From Anaerolineae bacterium (GTDB taxonomy: Bacteria; Chloroflexota; Anaerolineae; Aggregatilineales; Phototrophicaceae), in assembly GCA_022823165.1 (NCBI GenBank), contig JAJDXR010000029.1:1-51255 (forward strand): DNA of 51,255 nucleotides. Direction: 5' to 3'. The position numbers and the translations under genes were made by a program. The notes under the pieces are model-generated. The model worked only from the letters and a program-made list of their open reading frames with translations, did no database searches and was not told the DNA's origin. This document shows positions 16,831 to 25,259 of this stretch, one piece after another. The stretch's first letter is position 1. Every line of letters begins with the position of its first letter.

Positions 16831-17933
16831 TATGGCAATCTCCCGCCCAGCACATTCTTGTCCCACAATTCTCCGACGGAATAATCTTCCAGCCAAACGT
16901 TGAATTGGCTTTCGTCAAGGCGTTTGAATGAGGAAACGCCATTTTCGAGTTCGACCACAATCAAGTCATCAACTGAGAATTCATCAACCAGCGAAACCGA
17001 CTGAGTGGCGACAATTATCTGTATGTCTTCTGAAGCCGAGTCCAGAAGCGAGCCCAAGAGCGTTAAGGCATAGGGATGAAGGCCAAGCTCAGGCTCGTCA
17101 AAAATTATGGTTCTTGGCGGATCTGGTTGCTTTAGTGCTGTAACCAGACAAATAAACCGGAGTGAACCGTCCGACAACTGATCCGCCAAGAATGGCTCGT
17201 AGTCGTGCCTGTTTCGCCACATTAGCAAGATACTATGTCCGCGTGACTTGTTCGCTTCGGGCTTCAATACAAAATCGCGAAAAAAGGGCAAGGCCTGTTG
17301 TACGGTGTCAATAATCTCTTGGTAAATATGAGATTGTTCGTGCTGTATTCTGTAAAGATAGGCTGCCAAATTAGAGGCATCCGCGTGAAGAGACTGATTA
17401 TCACGCAAATCGTGTGTCTTCTTCACCCGCGCCGTAGGGCCAGTGTCATGAAAATGATAAACTCTCCAGCTAGAAATAGACGCATAGCAATAATCTGCTT
17501 GACGCGGCAGTTCCCAAGCCGGCCTCGTGTGCGACTTCAGATTCGCTTCTAAGTGTCCTCGACCTAACCCAATTGCAAATTGCGGTCTGGTTGGCATAAA
17601 GAGAATTTCATCGCCAAACGCCAATTTATCCTCGGGGGCGGCAACCAAAGCGAACTGATAGGCGTTCAGACCAAAATGAAGTGTTGACTCGAGTTTAAGC
17701 GTTGTCTTTGAACCGAAAGTCAAAATTCGGTCCGAACCACCCTGCTGCGCTACCCAGATCTGCAAGTCTTCTTCAACCATTCGACGCAGCAACTGAAAAT
17801 AAGAAATCAGATTGCTCTTGCCCGAGCCGTTGGGGCCAATAAGCACATTGAGCTTACCCAACTCCAGCTCCACATCTTGCAGGGACTTGAAGCCCTTGAT
17901 GGTCAGCTTGCTTATCGGTCGCTTCTCAACCAT
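16830..17933 (-). CDS. AAA ATPase (SMC/RecF-like), sensor of a defence-like pair
   Basis: A 367-residue ABC-class ATPase of the AAA_21/OLD-like group. Walker A is GPNGSGKS (33-40) within LNVLIGPNGSGKSNLI. The ABC-type signature appears as QLSDGSLRFICL and Walker B as TIIFDEPELGLHP. The position of the usual H-loop reads IIVATQSVSLVDEF. The N-terminal KLTIKGFKSLQDVEL is the standard start of these proteins. It is translationally coupled to the DUF4276 gene by one shared base and so probably forms one toxin-like system, with ATPase as sensor and DUF4276 as effector. Its sequence looks more AT-rich than adjacent metabolic genes, consistent with transfer. Confidence 0.82.
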   Translation of the reverse strand: MVEKRPISKLTIKGFKSLQDVELELGKLNVLIGPNGSGKSNLISYFQLLRRMVEEDLQIWVAQQGGSDRILTFGSKTTLKLESTLHFGLNAYQFALVAAPEDKLAFGDEILFMPTRPQFAIGLGRGHLEANLKSHTRPAWELPRQADYCYASISSWRVYHFHDTGPTARVKKTHDLRDNQSLHADASNLAAYLYRIQHEQSHIYQEIIDTVQQALPFFRDFVLKPEANKSRGHSILLMWRNRHDYEPFLADQLSDGSLRFICLVTALKQPDPPRTIIFDEPELGLHPYALTLLGSLLDSASEDIQIIVATQSVSLVDEFSVDDLIVVELENGVSSFKRLDESQFNVWLEDYSVGELWDKNVLGGRLP

Positions 17934-18074
17934 GGCGTTTCGCCTGACACTTGAACCAATACGCTGCGAATGGTAATTCTATCATACACGCTCGTTAAGG
18001 CCGCAGAGGCAGCAAACTGCTAGCCTGTCAGTTTGCCAGGGCGCTGATGCCTGGCGCAAGAAATCGCCCACTCG

Positions 18075-18113
18075 TTTTCACATCGAGAAAAACTGCGGTA
18101 TAGTCAATATAAT
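18075..18113 (+). promoter_or_regulatory. Promoter region of the five-binding-protein ABC operon
   Basis: TTTTCA (18075-18080), an 18-base spacer and TATAGT (18099-18104) form a reasonable sigma-70-type promoter. A perfect TATAAT follows at 18108-18113. They lie 48-86 bases before the permease ATG at 18161, in an AT-rich stretch of an otherwise gene-free 227-base gap. Confidence 0.45.
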
Positions 18114-18160
18114 TAAGAAACATTCTGTACTTGCTCAGCATTCGACGGAGCATTCCAAAT

Positions 18161-19210
18161 ATGGCAGCTACAGCATCCTCGGTTGACCAGCCGCATTCGC
18201 GCGCATCGGGCGCTGGACTCCAGTTCGGCTTGCGCGCAATCGCCTTGACGGTGGTTGTGGCGTTTTTTATATCCGCCGGCAATGTCAATATCGGCGCCAT
18301 CGGCCAAGGACTCGGCTACGCGCTAGCCGGCGTAACCGTATTCCTGACCTTCCGAGTGCTGAATTTCGTCGACTTGACCGTGGACGGCGCCTTTCCCATC
18401 GGCGGCGCGACTTGCGCGATTCTCATAGTCAACGGGCATAGCCCGGAATTCGCTATCGTAGCCGCCTTCGCCGCCGGCGCGCTGACCGGGCTGGCGACCG
18501 CGCTGATCGACATCATATTCAAGATTGAAGGCTTGCTGGCCAGCATCATCGTCATCACAGCGGCCTATACAGTCACACTGCACATCATGGGCGGCAAGAG
18601 CAATATCCCCTTGTTGGGCGAAGAGACCTTGATAAGCCGCCACTCCAAGACCTTCCGCAACTGGCTGGTCGAGCAATTCGGCGATCAAATGCGGCGGCAG
18701 TCGACCAATCTGCTGGAGATTATAATTTTTGGCGCCATTGTCATCATCGTACTCTTGATATTGTATTGGTTCTTGCGTACCGAAATCGGCCTGGCAATAC
18801 GGGCGACGGGCAAGAATGAGCAGATGGTGCGGGCGACCGGCCTGAACCACTATATGATGATTGTGATTGGGCTGATGGCGGCGAACGGGCTGGCGGCCAT
18901 CGCCGGGTCAATGGTGGTGCAGCAATTTGGTTTCGCGGACGTCAGCCTGGGCTTCGGCTTGATCATACGCGGCTTGGCGGCGGTGATTATCGGCGAAGTG
19001 CTGCTGCGTCCGCGCAGTGTGGGCCAGTTCCTGGTGGCGGCGGTCGCCGGTATGCTGATTTTCGATATCTCGCGCGCCTGGATATTCAGCGCGCTGGACC
19101 TGCCCACGACTGACATTCAATTCGTCAGCGCGCTGGTTGTGCTGGCGGCGCTGGGCGCTCCCCGGCTTTACGACCGTTGGAAGACCTACAGACAGCGACA
19201 CGGCGGCTAG
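18161..19210 (+). CDS. ABC transporter permease (COG4120 type)
   Basis: A 349-residue membrane protein of the BPD_transp_2 (branched-chain amino acid/sugar permease) fold, matching the COG4120 group that works with ABC_sub_bind proteins. The text FLTFRVLNFVDLTVDGAFPIGG near the first third is characteristic, as are ALIDIIFKIEGLLASIIV and the late GLIIRGLAAVIIGEVLL. GGAG lies about 9 bases before the ATG at 18161; a frame extension to 18131 lacks a site. It is followed after 8 bases by its ATPase gene and then by five binding-protein genes. Characterised relatives transport aromatic amino acids (the TrpXYZ-like group); the substrate here is unknown. Confidence 0.85.
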   Translation: MAATASSVDQPHSRASGAGLQFGLRAIALTVVVAFFISAGNVNIGAIGQGLGYALAGVTVFLTFRVLNFVDLTVDGAFPIGGATCAILIVNGHSPEFAIVAAFAAGALTGLATALIDIIFKIEGLLASIIVITAAYTVTLHIMGGKSNIPLLGEETLISRHSKTFRNWLVEQFGDQMRRQSTNLLEIIIFGAIVIIVLLILYWFLRTEIGLAIRATGKNEQMVRATGLNHYMMIVIGLMAANGLAAIAGSMVVQQFGFADVSLGFGLIIRGLAAVIIGEVLLRPRSVGQFLVAAVAGMLIFDISRAWIFSALDLPTTDIQFVSALVVLAALGAPRLYDRWKTYRQRHGG

Positions 19211-19218
19211 GTGAGATT

Positions 19219-20013
19219 ATGCTATCACTCGAACATGTATCGGTGACATTCAACGAAGGCACTCCCAACGAAGTCCGGGCATTAAGAGACATCTCCTTAG
19301 CCGTGGCCGATGGCGAGTTCGTCACCGTGATCGGCTCCAACGGCGCCGGCAAGAGTACGCTCTTCAATGTCGTTTCCGGCGCGGCGCAGCCACGTGCTGG
19401 CCGCATCACGCTGGATGGCGACGACATCACTTACCAGCCGGAATACCTGCGCTCGCATGATATCGGCCGCGTCTTTCAGGACCCGCGTCTGGGCACCTGC
19501 CCGGGGCTGACAATACGCGAGAATCTGTCGCTGGCGGCTATTCACGGGCGGCAAGCCGGTTTACGCCGCGATGTCAAGCCGGCGCATGAATCGTGGTTCT
19601 ACGAGAAATTGGAGCAGCAGCATTTGGGATTGGAGCATAGGCTCGACGCTGATGTCGCGCTGCTCAGCGGTGGGCAGCGGCAGGCGATCACGCTGGTGAT
19701 GGCGACTTTGACCAAGCCGAAGTTGCTGCTGCTGGACGAGCATACCGCGGCGCTGGACCCCAACGCAGCCGAGCAGGTGATAGCGGTGACGGAGCAATTA
19801 GCCAGCGCGGATGATCTGTCGGTGGTGATGATCACTCACAGTATGCAGCAGGCCTGCCAGTTGGGCGACCGCGTGATCATGATGAATCAGGGCCAGATCG
19901 TGTTCGAAATCGCCGGAGAAGAGCGCCGCAATCTGACGCCGGCCGATTTGATCGAACGCTTCCATTCTTTGGACAGTGGGGTCGAGCTCTCGGATCGACA
20001 ATTGCTGGCTTAG
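19219..20013 (+). CDS. ABC transporter ATPase (COG1101 type)
   Basis: A 264-residue nucleotide-binding subunit. Walker A is GSNGAGKST (near 39-47), the signature is LLSGGQRQA, Walker B is LLLLDEHTAALDP, and the H-loop is MITHSMQQA. The 'DEHTAALDP' form of Walker B and the insert with DVKPAHESWFYEKL are typical of the group that pairs with COG4120 permeases. The start is the ATG at 19219, preceded by AGGTGAG, rather than an ATG inside the permease gene at 19177. Only 8 bases separate the two genes, so they are surely co-transcribed. Confidence 0.9.
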   Translation: MLSLEHVSVTFNEGTPNEVRALRDISLAVADGEFVTVIGSNGAGKSTLFNVVSGAAQPRAGRITLDGDDITYQPEYLRSHDIGRVFQDPRLGTCPGLTIRENLSLAAIHGRQAGLRRDVKPAHESWFYEKLEQQHLGLEHRLDADVALLSGGQRQAITLVMATLTKPKLLLLDEHTAALDPNAAEQVIAVTEQLASADDLSVVMITHSMQQACQLGDRVIMMNQGQIVFEIAGEERRNLTPADLIERFHSLDSGVELSDRQLLA

Positions 20014-20106
20014 GTCCGCGATATGGCAAGTACGCGTGGCTGGCGCCGACTTTAACAGCACAATAGAGATCGACATTTACAAGGGTCGCAACGCTGGAGG
20101 ATTAAC

Positions 20107-21303
20107 TTGACGAAGAAAGCTCTGCTGTGGCTCGTTCTGATATGGCTGCTAATCGCTCCAGCCGCGTTGGCGCAAGATGACGGCGCGCCGACGGTCGCCT
20201 TTTTGAAATGGGGCGATTCGAGCAATGTCGCGCTGGCGGAGAAAGCCATCCTCGATATGCTGCAATCCTATGAATTCATCAACGAAGACGAGCGCGCCTT
20301 GCTGGACGATGAGCGATCTATCGAAGGCGAGAATATCAATATCATTTACGGCGACGCTCTGTTTGACCGCATGGAGGCCAACGCCATAATTGACAGAGCC
20401 ATCGACAAGGGCGCCGATGTACTGGTGACTTTCACCACGCAGATGACGCAAATCACCTACTACGCCATCCGCGACTTTCTCGACCCGCCCAAGTTGATCT
20501 TCACGGTGGCGTCGGGACCTTACATCACCGGGGTGGCCGATGCGGCCTGCGTCAAGCCGGACTTCGTGATCGGTACGCGGCCCGTCACCAATTACGAAGA
20601 CATCGTGCCGCTGCTGCTGATGCAAGATCCGGATATGAAAGTGGCCGGCGCCATCTATTCGCCGCAGCAGCGCGCCAGTGAAGTGGGCGTGGCGCGCATC
20701 CAGGAAATCGGCCAATCACTGGGCTTGACAATCGAAACCGAATCAATCGTCGTGACGCCGGATTTGTATCAAGCGGTCGAGAATCTGGCTGATAAAGGCG
20801 CTGAAGCCATCATCATCCCGATCTTCACCTTTCAGGGATTCAACCTGCTTTTGTCCCTGTCGCATGACTACGGCTTGCCGGTGGTATTCTCCGCGCCGCA
20901 AAACGCCTACCGCGGCGGGACCATCGGCGGCGGCTTTTACGGCTTGTACAAGCAGGGCTTAATCGCGGGCAATATGCTGGTCTCGCACCTCAATGGGGAT
21001 TTTGATATCGCGACCACGAGTATCTACGAGAGCGATGATTTTGCCTTTGCCGTCAATCTTGACGCGGCTGACTTGCAAGACATTGAGGTGTCGCAGGCGC
21101 TGCTGGATGGCGCGGCCTACATCGTGGAAGACGGGCAATCGGCGCAGGGCGTTACGGCGCAGTATCCGGAAGCGGACATCACCTTGCCGGATATGCCCCT
21201 GGAAGCGCGGCGCGCGGCCGATCTGGAGTTCCTGGCGGGCCTGGAATGCACACCGGAAAGAATCGCCGAGCAACAAGCGGCGCTGGATGCGGCGGCGGAA
21301 TAA
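20107..21303 (+). CDS. ABC_sub_bind substrate-binding protein 1 of 5
   Basis: A 398-residue secreted protein, first of five paralogues. It starts at a TTG (20107) with GGAGG 6 bases upstream; no ATG fits. A signal peptide ends ALAQDDG. The mature part follows the ABC_sub_bind (COG2984) fold: TVAFLKWGDSSN at the first strand, then IEGENINIIYGDA, then ADVLVTFTTQMTQI and VADAACVKPDFVIGT. The C-terminal tail holds ARRAADLEFLAGLECTPE. Only two cysteines occur, C148 and C381, matched in all five copies. With the adjacent permease and ATPase it forms a complete importer. It is the most divergent of the five, with YYA and KLIFTVASGP where the others have other residues at the ligand cleft. Confidence 0.88.
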   Translation: MTKKALLWLVLIWLLIAPAALAQDDGAPTVAFLKWGDSSNVALAEKAILDMLQSYEFINEDERALLDDERSIEGENINIIYGDALFDRMEANAIIDRAIDKGADVLVTFTTQMTQITYYAIRDFLDPPKLIFTVASGPYITGVADAACVKPDFVIGTRPVTNYEDIVPLLLMQDPDMKVAGAIYSPQQRASEVGVARIQEIGQSLGLTIETESIVVTPDLYQAVENLADKGAEAIIIPIFTFQGFNLLLSLSHDYGLPVVFSAPQNAYRGGTIGGGFYGLYKQGLIAGNMLVSHLNGDFDIATTSIYESDDFAFAVNLDAADLQDIEVSQALLDGAAYIVEDGQSAQGVTAQYPEADITLPDMPLEARRAADLEFLAGLECTPERIAEQQAALDAAAE

Positions 21304-21339
21304 GCTGCGTATTTTCTACAAATCGCAGAAGGAGTTGAT

Positions 21340-22542
21340 ATGTTTCGCAATACTGTGTTAAGTATTATCGTGTTGTGCCTGCTGCTGACGCCAGCGGCGC
21401 TGGCGCAAGATGACGGCAAGCCTACCATCGCCTTCTTGCGTTATGCCGGCGGCGCCCAGGTCACGGCCACTACCGACGGGCTTCTCGATTCTCTTGAGGC
21501 ATACGGCTATCTGACTTCCGCGGAGCGCGCCGCCTTGAATGAATCCTATGATCTTGAAGGCGAAAACGTCAATCTCTTGTACCGGGATGCCGGCTTCGAC
21601 CTGCCATCGGTCAATCTTATGGTGGAAGAAGTATTGGACAAAGGCGCGGATGTCTTGATTACCGTCACAACGCAGGTGGCGCAGATCGCGGTGAACGCGA
21701 CCCGCGATATGGAAGACCCGCCGGCGATCCTTTTCAGCCTGGTCACGACGCCCTTCTCTACCGGTATCGCTGACGCGCCCTGCGTCAAGCCGGATCATGT
21801 CACAGGCACGCAGCCCATGATGGCTTTTGCGGAATATGTGCCCCTTGTTTTGGTTCAGGATCCCGACATCAAAGTTATCGGCACCATCGTATCGCCAGAC
21901 CAACCGACCAGCCTAATCGGCGCCGAGATCATCACGGAGATTGGCGAAGCGCTTGGTTTGACGGTCGAGGTAGCCACTGCCGTTTCCGTGGCGGACCTGA
22001 ACGTCGCGGCGGAAAGTCTATTTAGCAAGGGCGTGGAAGCCATCGTTCTTGTTGTCAATCCATTGACGCTGCAAGGCACGCCCGTCCTGGCAGGGCTGAC
22101 GGCGGAATACGGCGTACCGCTCTACGCGCCTATCATCCAGCAAGTGTATCGCGGGGTAACCGTTGCCGCCGGTTTCCATAGTTTCTATGAAGAAGGGGTC
22201 ATCGCGGCTCGCATACTGAACGCCTATCTCAGCGGCGATATCGATATCGCGAATCTCGCCATCAATCAGTCGCGCAGTTTTGGCGTAGCCATAAACCTCG
22301 ACACCGCCGCGGAGCAAGGAATCGAAATCTCTGAGGACCTGCTGACGCTGGCGAATTTCCTCATCCAAGACGGGGAGCGGACCATCGGCATGGCCGCTGA
22401 CGTCGATGATGCCGCCACGAAACCGCAAGCGATGTCTGATGAAGAACGCCGCGGAGCCGACCTTGCCTTCCTCGCCGGGCTGGAATGTACGCCCGAGATG
22501 ATCGCCGAGCAGCAGGCCTCACTGCAAAATGCGGAGAAGTAG
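21340..22542 (+). CDS. ABC_sub_bind substrate-binding protein 2 of 5
   Basis: A 400-residue paralogue, 36 bases after the first. An AAGGAG site precedes the ATG at 21340. The signal peptide ends ALAQDDGKP. Shared family landmarks are IAFLRYAGGAQV, LEGENVNLLYRDAGFD, ADVLITVTTQVAQIAV and IADAPCVKPDHVTGTQ, and the tail holds ERRGADLAFLAGLECTPE. Compared with the other copies, the tail before that motif contains an extra segment (GMAADVDDAATKPQAM). The two mature cysteines fall at the conserved positions. Confidence 0.88.
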   Translation: MFRNTVLSIIVLCLLLTPAALAQDDGKPTIAFLRYAGGAQVTATTDGLLDSLEAYGYLTSAERAALNESYDLEGENVNLLYRDAGFDLPSVNLMVEEVLDKGADVLITVTTQVAQIAVNATRDMEDPPAILFSLVTTPFSTGIADAPCVKPDHVTGTQPMMAFAEYVPLVLVQDPDIKVIGTIVSPDQPTSLIGAEIITEIGEALGLTVEVATAVSVADLNVAAESLFSKGVEAIVLVVNPLTLQGTPVLAGLTAEYGVPLYAPIIQQVYRGVTVAAGFHSFYEEGVIAARILNAYLSGDIDIANLAINQSRSFGVAINLDTAAEQGIEISEDLLTLANFLIQDGERTIGMAADVDDAATKPQAMSDEERRGADLAFLAGLECTPEMIAEQQASLQNAEK

Positions 22543-22582
22543 CTACACTGCGATCCTTGTTCATCAACTTGAAGGAATTATC

Positions 22583-23764
22583 ATGTTACTGAATCGCATT
22601 GTACTAACGCTGGTCATGCTGGCTTTGTTGATGACGCCGGCGGCTTTGGCGCAAGACATGGAAAACCCCACTATCGCTATCTTGCGCTATGGCAGGACAG
22701 CCCTGAATGACCTGACCAAAAAAGGCATTCTGGACATGCTGCAAGCCTACCAGTTCATCACCGCCGATGAACGCGCCTTGTTGGATGAAGAGGAAGACCT
22801 GGAAGGCGAACGCATCGACATCTTCTGGGGCGATGCCGGCATGGATTTGCCAACCGCCAATATCATGGTCGAGAATGCCTTGGACCGCGGCGCGGACATT
22901 TTGCTGACGCTGCATACGCCCTTGACGCAAGTCGCCGCCAATCTCACGCTCGACCTCGAGCAGCCGCCGCTGATCTTCTTCAGCATCGTATCCGCGCCGT
23001 ACACCGCGGGCATCGCCGATGCGCCTTGCATCAAACTGAGCAATATCACCGGTACGCAAGCGCAAGTGCCTTATGACCAGTTCTTGCCGCTGGCGCGCCT
23101 GCAGGACCCGGACATTAGCGCAATCGGTGTCCTGGTGAACGCAGCCGAGCCCAACAGTGTCTTCGGGGTGGCCGAAGTCACAAAATATGCTGAAGCCCTC
23201 GGCATAACCGTTGTGTCCGCCCCGATAGCGTCTTTGTCCGATGTGCCAGTGGCGACAGAATCTTTGCTGGACAGCGGCGTCGAGGCGCTATTGGTTTCCT
23301 TCAGCACGGTTGAGTACCGGGCTTTGTCCTCCGTCCTGGAATTGGCATCGGAATATGGTGTTGTCACGATTGGCAATACCGTCGGCAGGGTAAACCAGGG
23401 CTCCCATATCGGCGCCGGCTTTGAAGACTTCTATCGCGAAGGCGTCGTTGTCGGGCGCATGCTGACCGCGCATTTGGAAGGCAGCATGGATGTTGCCGCG
23501 CTATCCATCAACGCTTTGCCCAGCTTTGGGGTCGCGCTGAATTTGGATGCGGCGGCGGAGGCTGGCATCCAGTTTTCGGATGAGCTGCTGAAGCTGGCGG
23601 ATTATGTCATCGAAAACGGCGAAAGCACACAAGACCTAACCCCGCCCAGTCTGCCCGACATACCCCTGGAGGAGCGGCGCGCGGCAGATTTGGAATTTCT
23701 GGCCGGGCTGGAATGCACGCCGGAGATCATCGCCGCGCAGCAGGCGGCGCTGGAGCGCGAATAA
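22583..23764 (+). CDS. ABC_sub_bind substrate-binding protein 3 of 5
   Basis: A 393-residue paralogue. The ATG at 22583 has AAGGA 7 bases upstream; the frame reaches back to 22529 inside the previous gene, which is not used. The signal peptide ends ALAQDME. Landmarks are IAILRYGRTALN, LEGERIDIFWGDAGMD, ADILLTLHTPLTQVAAN and IADAPCIKLSNITGTQ, and the tail holds ERRAADLEFLAGLECTPE. The ligand-side loop reads HIGAGFEDFYREGVVVGRML, matching the others. 40 bases separate it from copy 2. Confidence 0.88.
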   Translation: MLLNRIVLTLVMLALLMTPAALAQDMENPTIAILRYGRTALNDLTKKGILDMLQAYQFITADERALLDEEEDLEGERIDIFWGDAGMDLPTANIMVENALDRGADILLTLHTPLTQVAANLTLDLEQPPLIFFSIVSAPYTAGIADAPCIKLSNITGTQAQVPYDQFLPLARLQDPDISAIGVLVNAAEPNSVFGVAEVTKYAEALGITVVSAPIASLSDVPVATESLLDSGVEALLVSFSTVEYRALSSVLELASEYGVVTIGNTVGRVNQGSHIGAGFEDFYREGVVVGRMLTAHLEGSMDVAALSINALPSFGVALNLDAAAEAGIQFSDELLKLADYVIENGESTQDLTPPSLPDIPLEERRAADLEFLAGLECTPEIIAAQQAALERE

Positions 23765-23865
23765 ACCCTACAGCGACAGACGCTGGCCATGCCGCTATAG
23801 TCGCTACATTCGCTTGGGATGAAGATGTCAGAAATCCATAAAATAGCTATTGGAAAGTGAATCCC

Positions 23866-25077
23866 ATGTTGCGGCGCATTTTGCTTTTGCTGGCGGCTAT
23901 CGCATGCTCGCGGTCTGTTCTCTCGCCGGCGCTGGCGCAAGATGACGGCAAGCCGACCATCGCCATCCTGCGCTACGGCGGCACGACTCTCACCGCTTTG
24001 GCCGAAAAAGGCATTCTGGATATGTTTGAGGCCTATGCCCTTATAAATGCCGAGGAACGCGCCACGCTCGACGCGGCCGAGGATCTGGACGGCGAGCGCA
24101 TTAATATCATATATAGCGATGCGAATTTTGATATTCCGACGGCGAACATCATGATTGAGGATGCGCTGGACCGGGGCGCCGATACGCTATTGACGCTTTC
24201 AACGCCCGTGTCGCAGATCGCCGCCAATATCACCCGCCAAATGGACGACCCGCCGGCCATTATTTTCGCTATCGTCACCGCTCCCTATTTTGCGGGCATT
24301 GCCGACGCCGCCTGTATCAAAGACAGCCACATCGCCGGTACGCAGACCGATGTGCCCTATGACGAGTTTGTGCCCCTGCTGAAGGTGCAAGACCCGGATA
24401 TGCAGGTGATAGGCGCAATCGTGAATCTGGCTGAACCCAATAGCGTTTTCGGCACGGAACGCATTACCTCGCTTGCCGAGGGACTTGGCATGCAAGTCGA
24501 AGTTACGCCGGTCGTCGCTATTGCTGATTTGGCGCTGGCAACGGCCAGCCTGATTAGCAAAGGCGTCGAAGCGATCGTCCTGCCGGCCGGTTATACTACT
24601 TCTAACGGATTACGCGCCGTCGTGGAAACGGTCGCGGAGCACGGCGGCATACCGGTCTTTTCCATCGTGGCGGAACACGTTTACCGCGGCGCGACCGTGG
24701 GCGCGGACTTTTACAGCTTGTATCGCGAAGGCGTCATTGCCGCCCGTATGTTGATTAGTCACCTCAACGGCGACATCGACATCTCGCGCTTGAGCGTCAA
24801 CCTAAAGCCCGGCTTTACCGTCGCCATCAATCTCGACGCGGCGGCGGCGGCTGGCGTGGAGATCTCCGACGAACTGCTGGCAATGGCGGATTGGACAATT
24901 AAAGACGGAGCGAGCACCGAAGGCGTAACGCCCGACTTGCCCGAAATCGACATTGAACTGCCGGAAATGACGCTGGACGAACGCCGCGAAGCCGATCTCG
25001 CCTTCCTGTCCGAGCTATTCTGCACCGATGACATGATCGCCCAGCAGCAGGCGGAGCTTGATGCGATGGCGGAGTAG
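23866..25077 (+). CDS. ABC_sub_bind substrate-binding protein 4 of 5
   Basis: A 403-residue paralogue, 101 bases after copy 3. The ATG at 23866 (MLRRILLLL) is preferred to an in-frame GTG at 23857, because GGAAAG is placed better for it. The signal peptide includes a Cys and ends ALAQDDGKP; the mature protein again has two cysteines. Landmarks are IAILRYGGTTLT, LDGERINIIYSDANFD, ADTLLTLSTPVSQIAAN, IADAACIKDSHIAGTQ and a slightly changed tail, ERREADLAFLSELFCTDD. A hairpin with a T-run follows at 25117-25145, which should end most transcripts of the first unit here. Confidence 0.88.
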   Translation: MLRRILLLLAAIACSRSVLSPALAQDDGKPTIAILRYGGTTLTALAEKGILDMFEAYALINAEERATLDAAEDLDGERINIIYSDANFDIPTANIMIEDALDRGADTLLTLSTPVSQIAANITRQMDDPPAIIFAIVTAPYFAGIADAACIKDSHIAGTQTDVPYDEFVPLLKVQDPDMQVIGAIVNLAEPNSVFGTERITSLAEGLGMQVEVTPVVAIADLALATASLISKGVEAIVLPAGYTTSNGLRAVVETVAEHGGIPVFSIVAEHVYRGATVGADFYSLYREGVIAARMLISHLNGDIDISRLSVNLKPGFTVAINLDAAAAAGVEISDELLAMADWTIKDGASTEGVTPDLPEIDIELPEMTLDERREADLAFLSELFCTDDMIAQQQAELDAMAE

Positions 25078-25116
25078 TCAAAGACCGCGACGCAGGTCAA
25101 ATTACCGTCAATCAAG

Positions 25117-25145
25117 CGGGGTGTCTCAAAGGACAACCCGTTTTT
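25117..25145 (+). terminator. Intrinsic terminator after binding protein 4
   Basis: CGGG-G-TGTC, loop TCAAAG, GACA-A-CCCG (one internal G/A mismatch) is followed directly by TTTTT and then GTCTT. It lies 40 bases after the stop of copy 4 and before the promoter-like sequence of copy 5. Confidence 0.65.
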
Positions 25146-25170
25146 GTCTTGCCTCAATCGGCTTTCGCAA

Positions 25171-25195
25171 TTCACATCTGAATCTGTGATACAAT
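25171..25195 (+). promoter_or_regulatory. Possible own promoter of binding protein 5
   Basis: TACAAT at 25190-25195 follows TGTGA, 65 bases before the ATG of copy 5. No good -35 is present at the standard spacing (TTCACA at 25171 is only 13 bases away). The call rests mainly on its place after a terminator. Confidence 0.3.
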
Positions 25196-25259
25196 GGCGA
25201 CAATGCAATATGTTAAGCTGCACTTTCAATAGACTGCAAGCAAACATGGAGGAATACCT

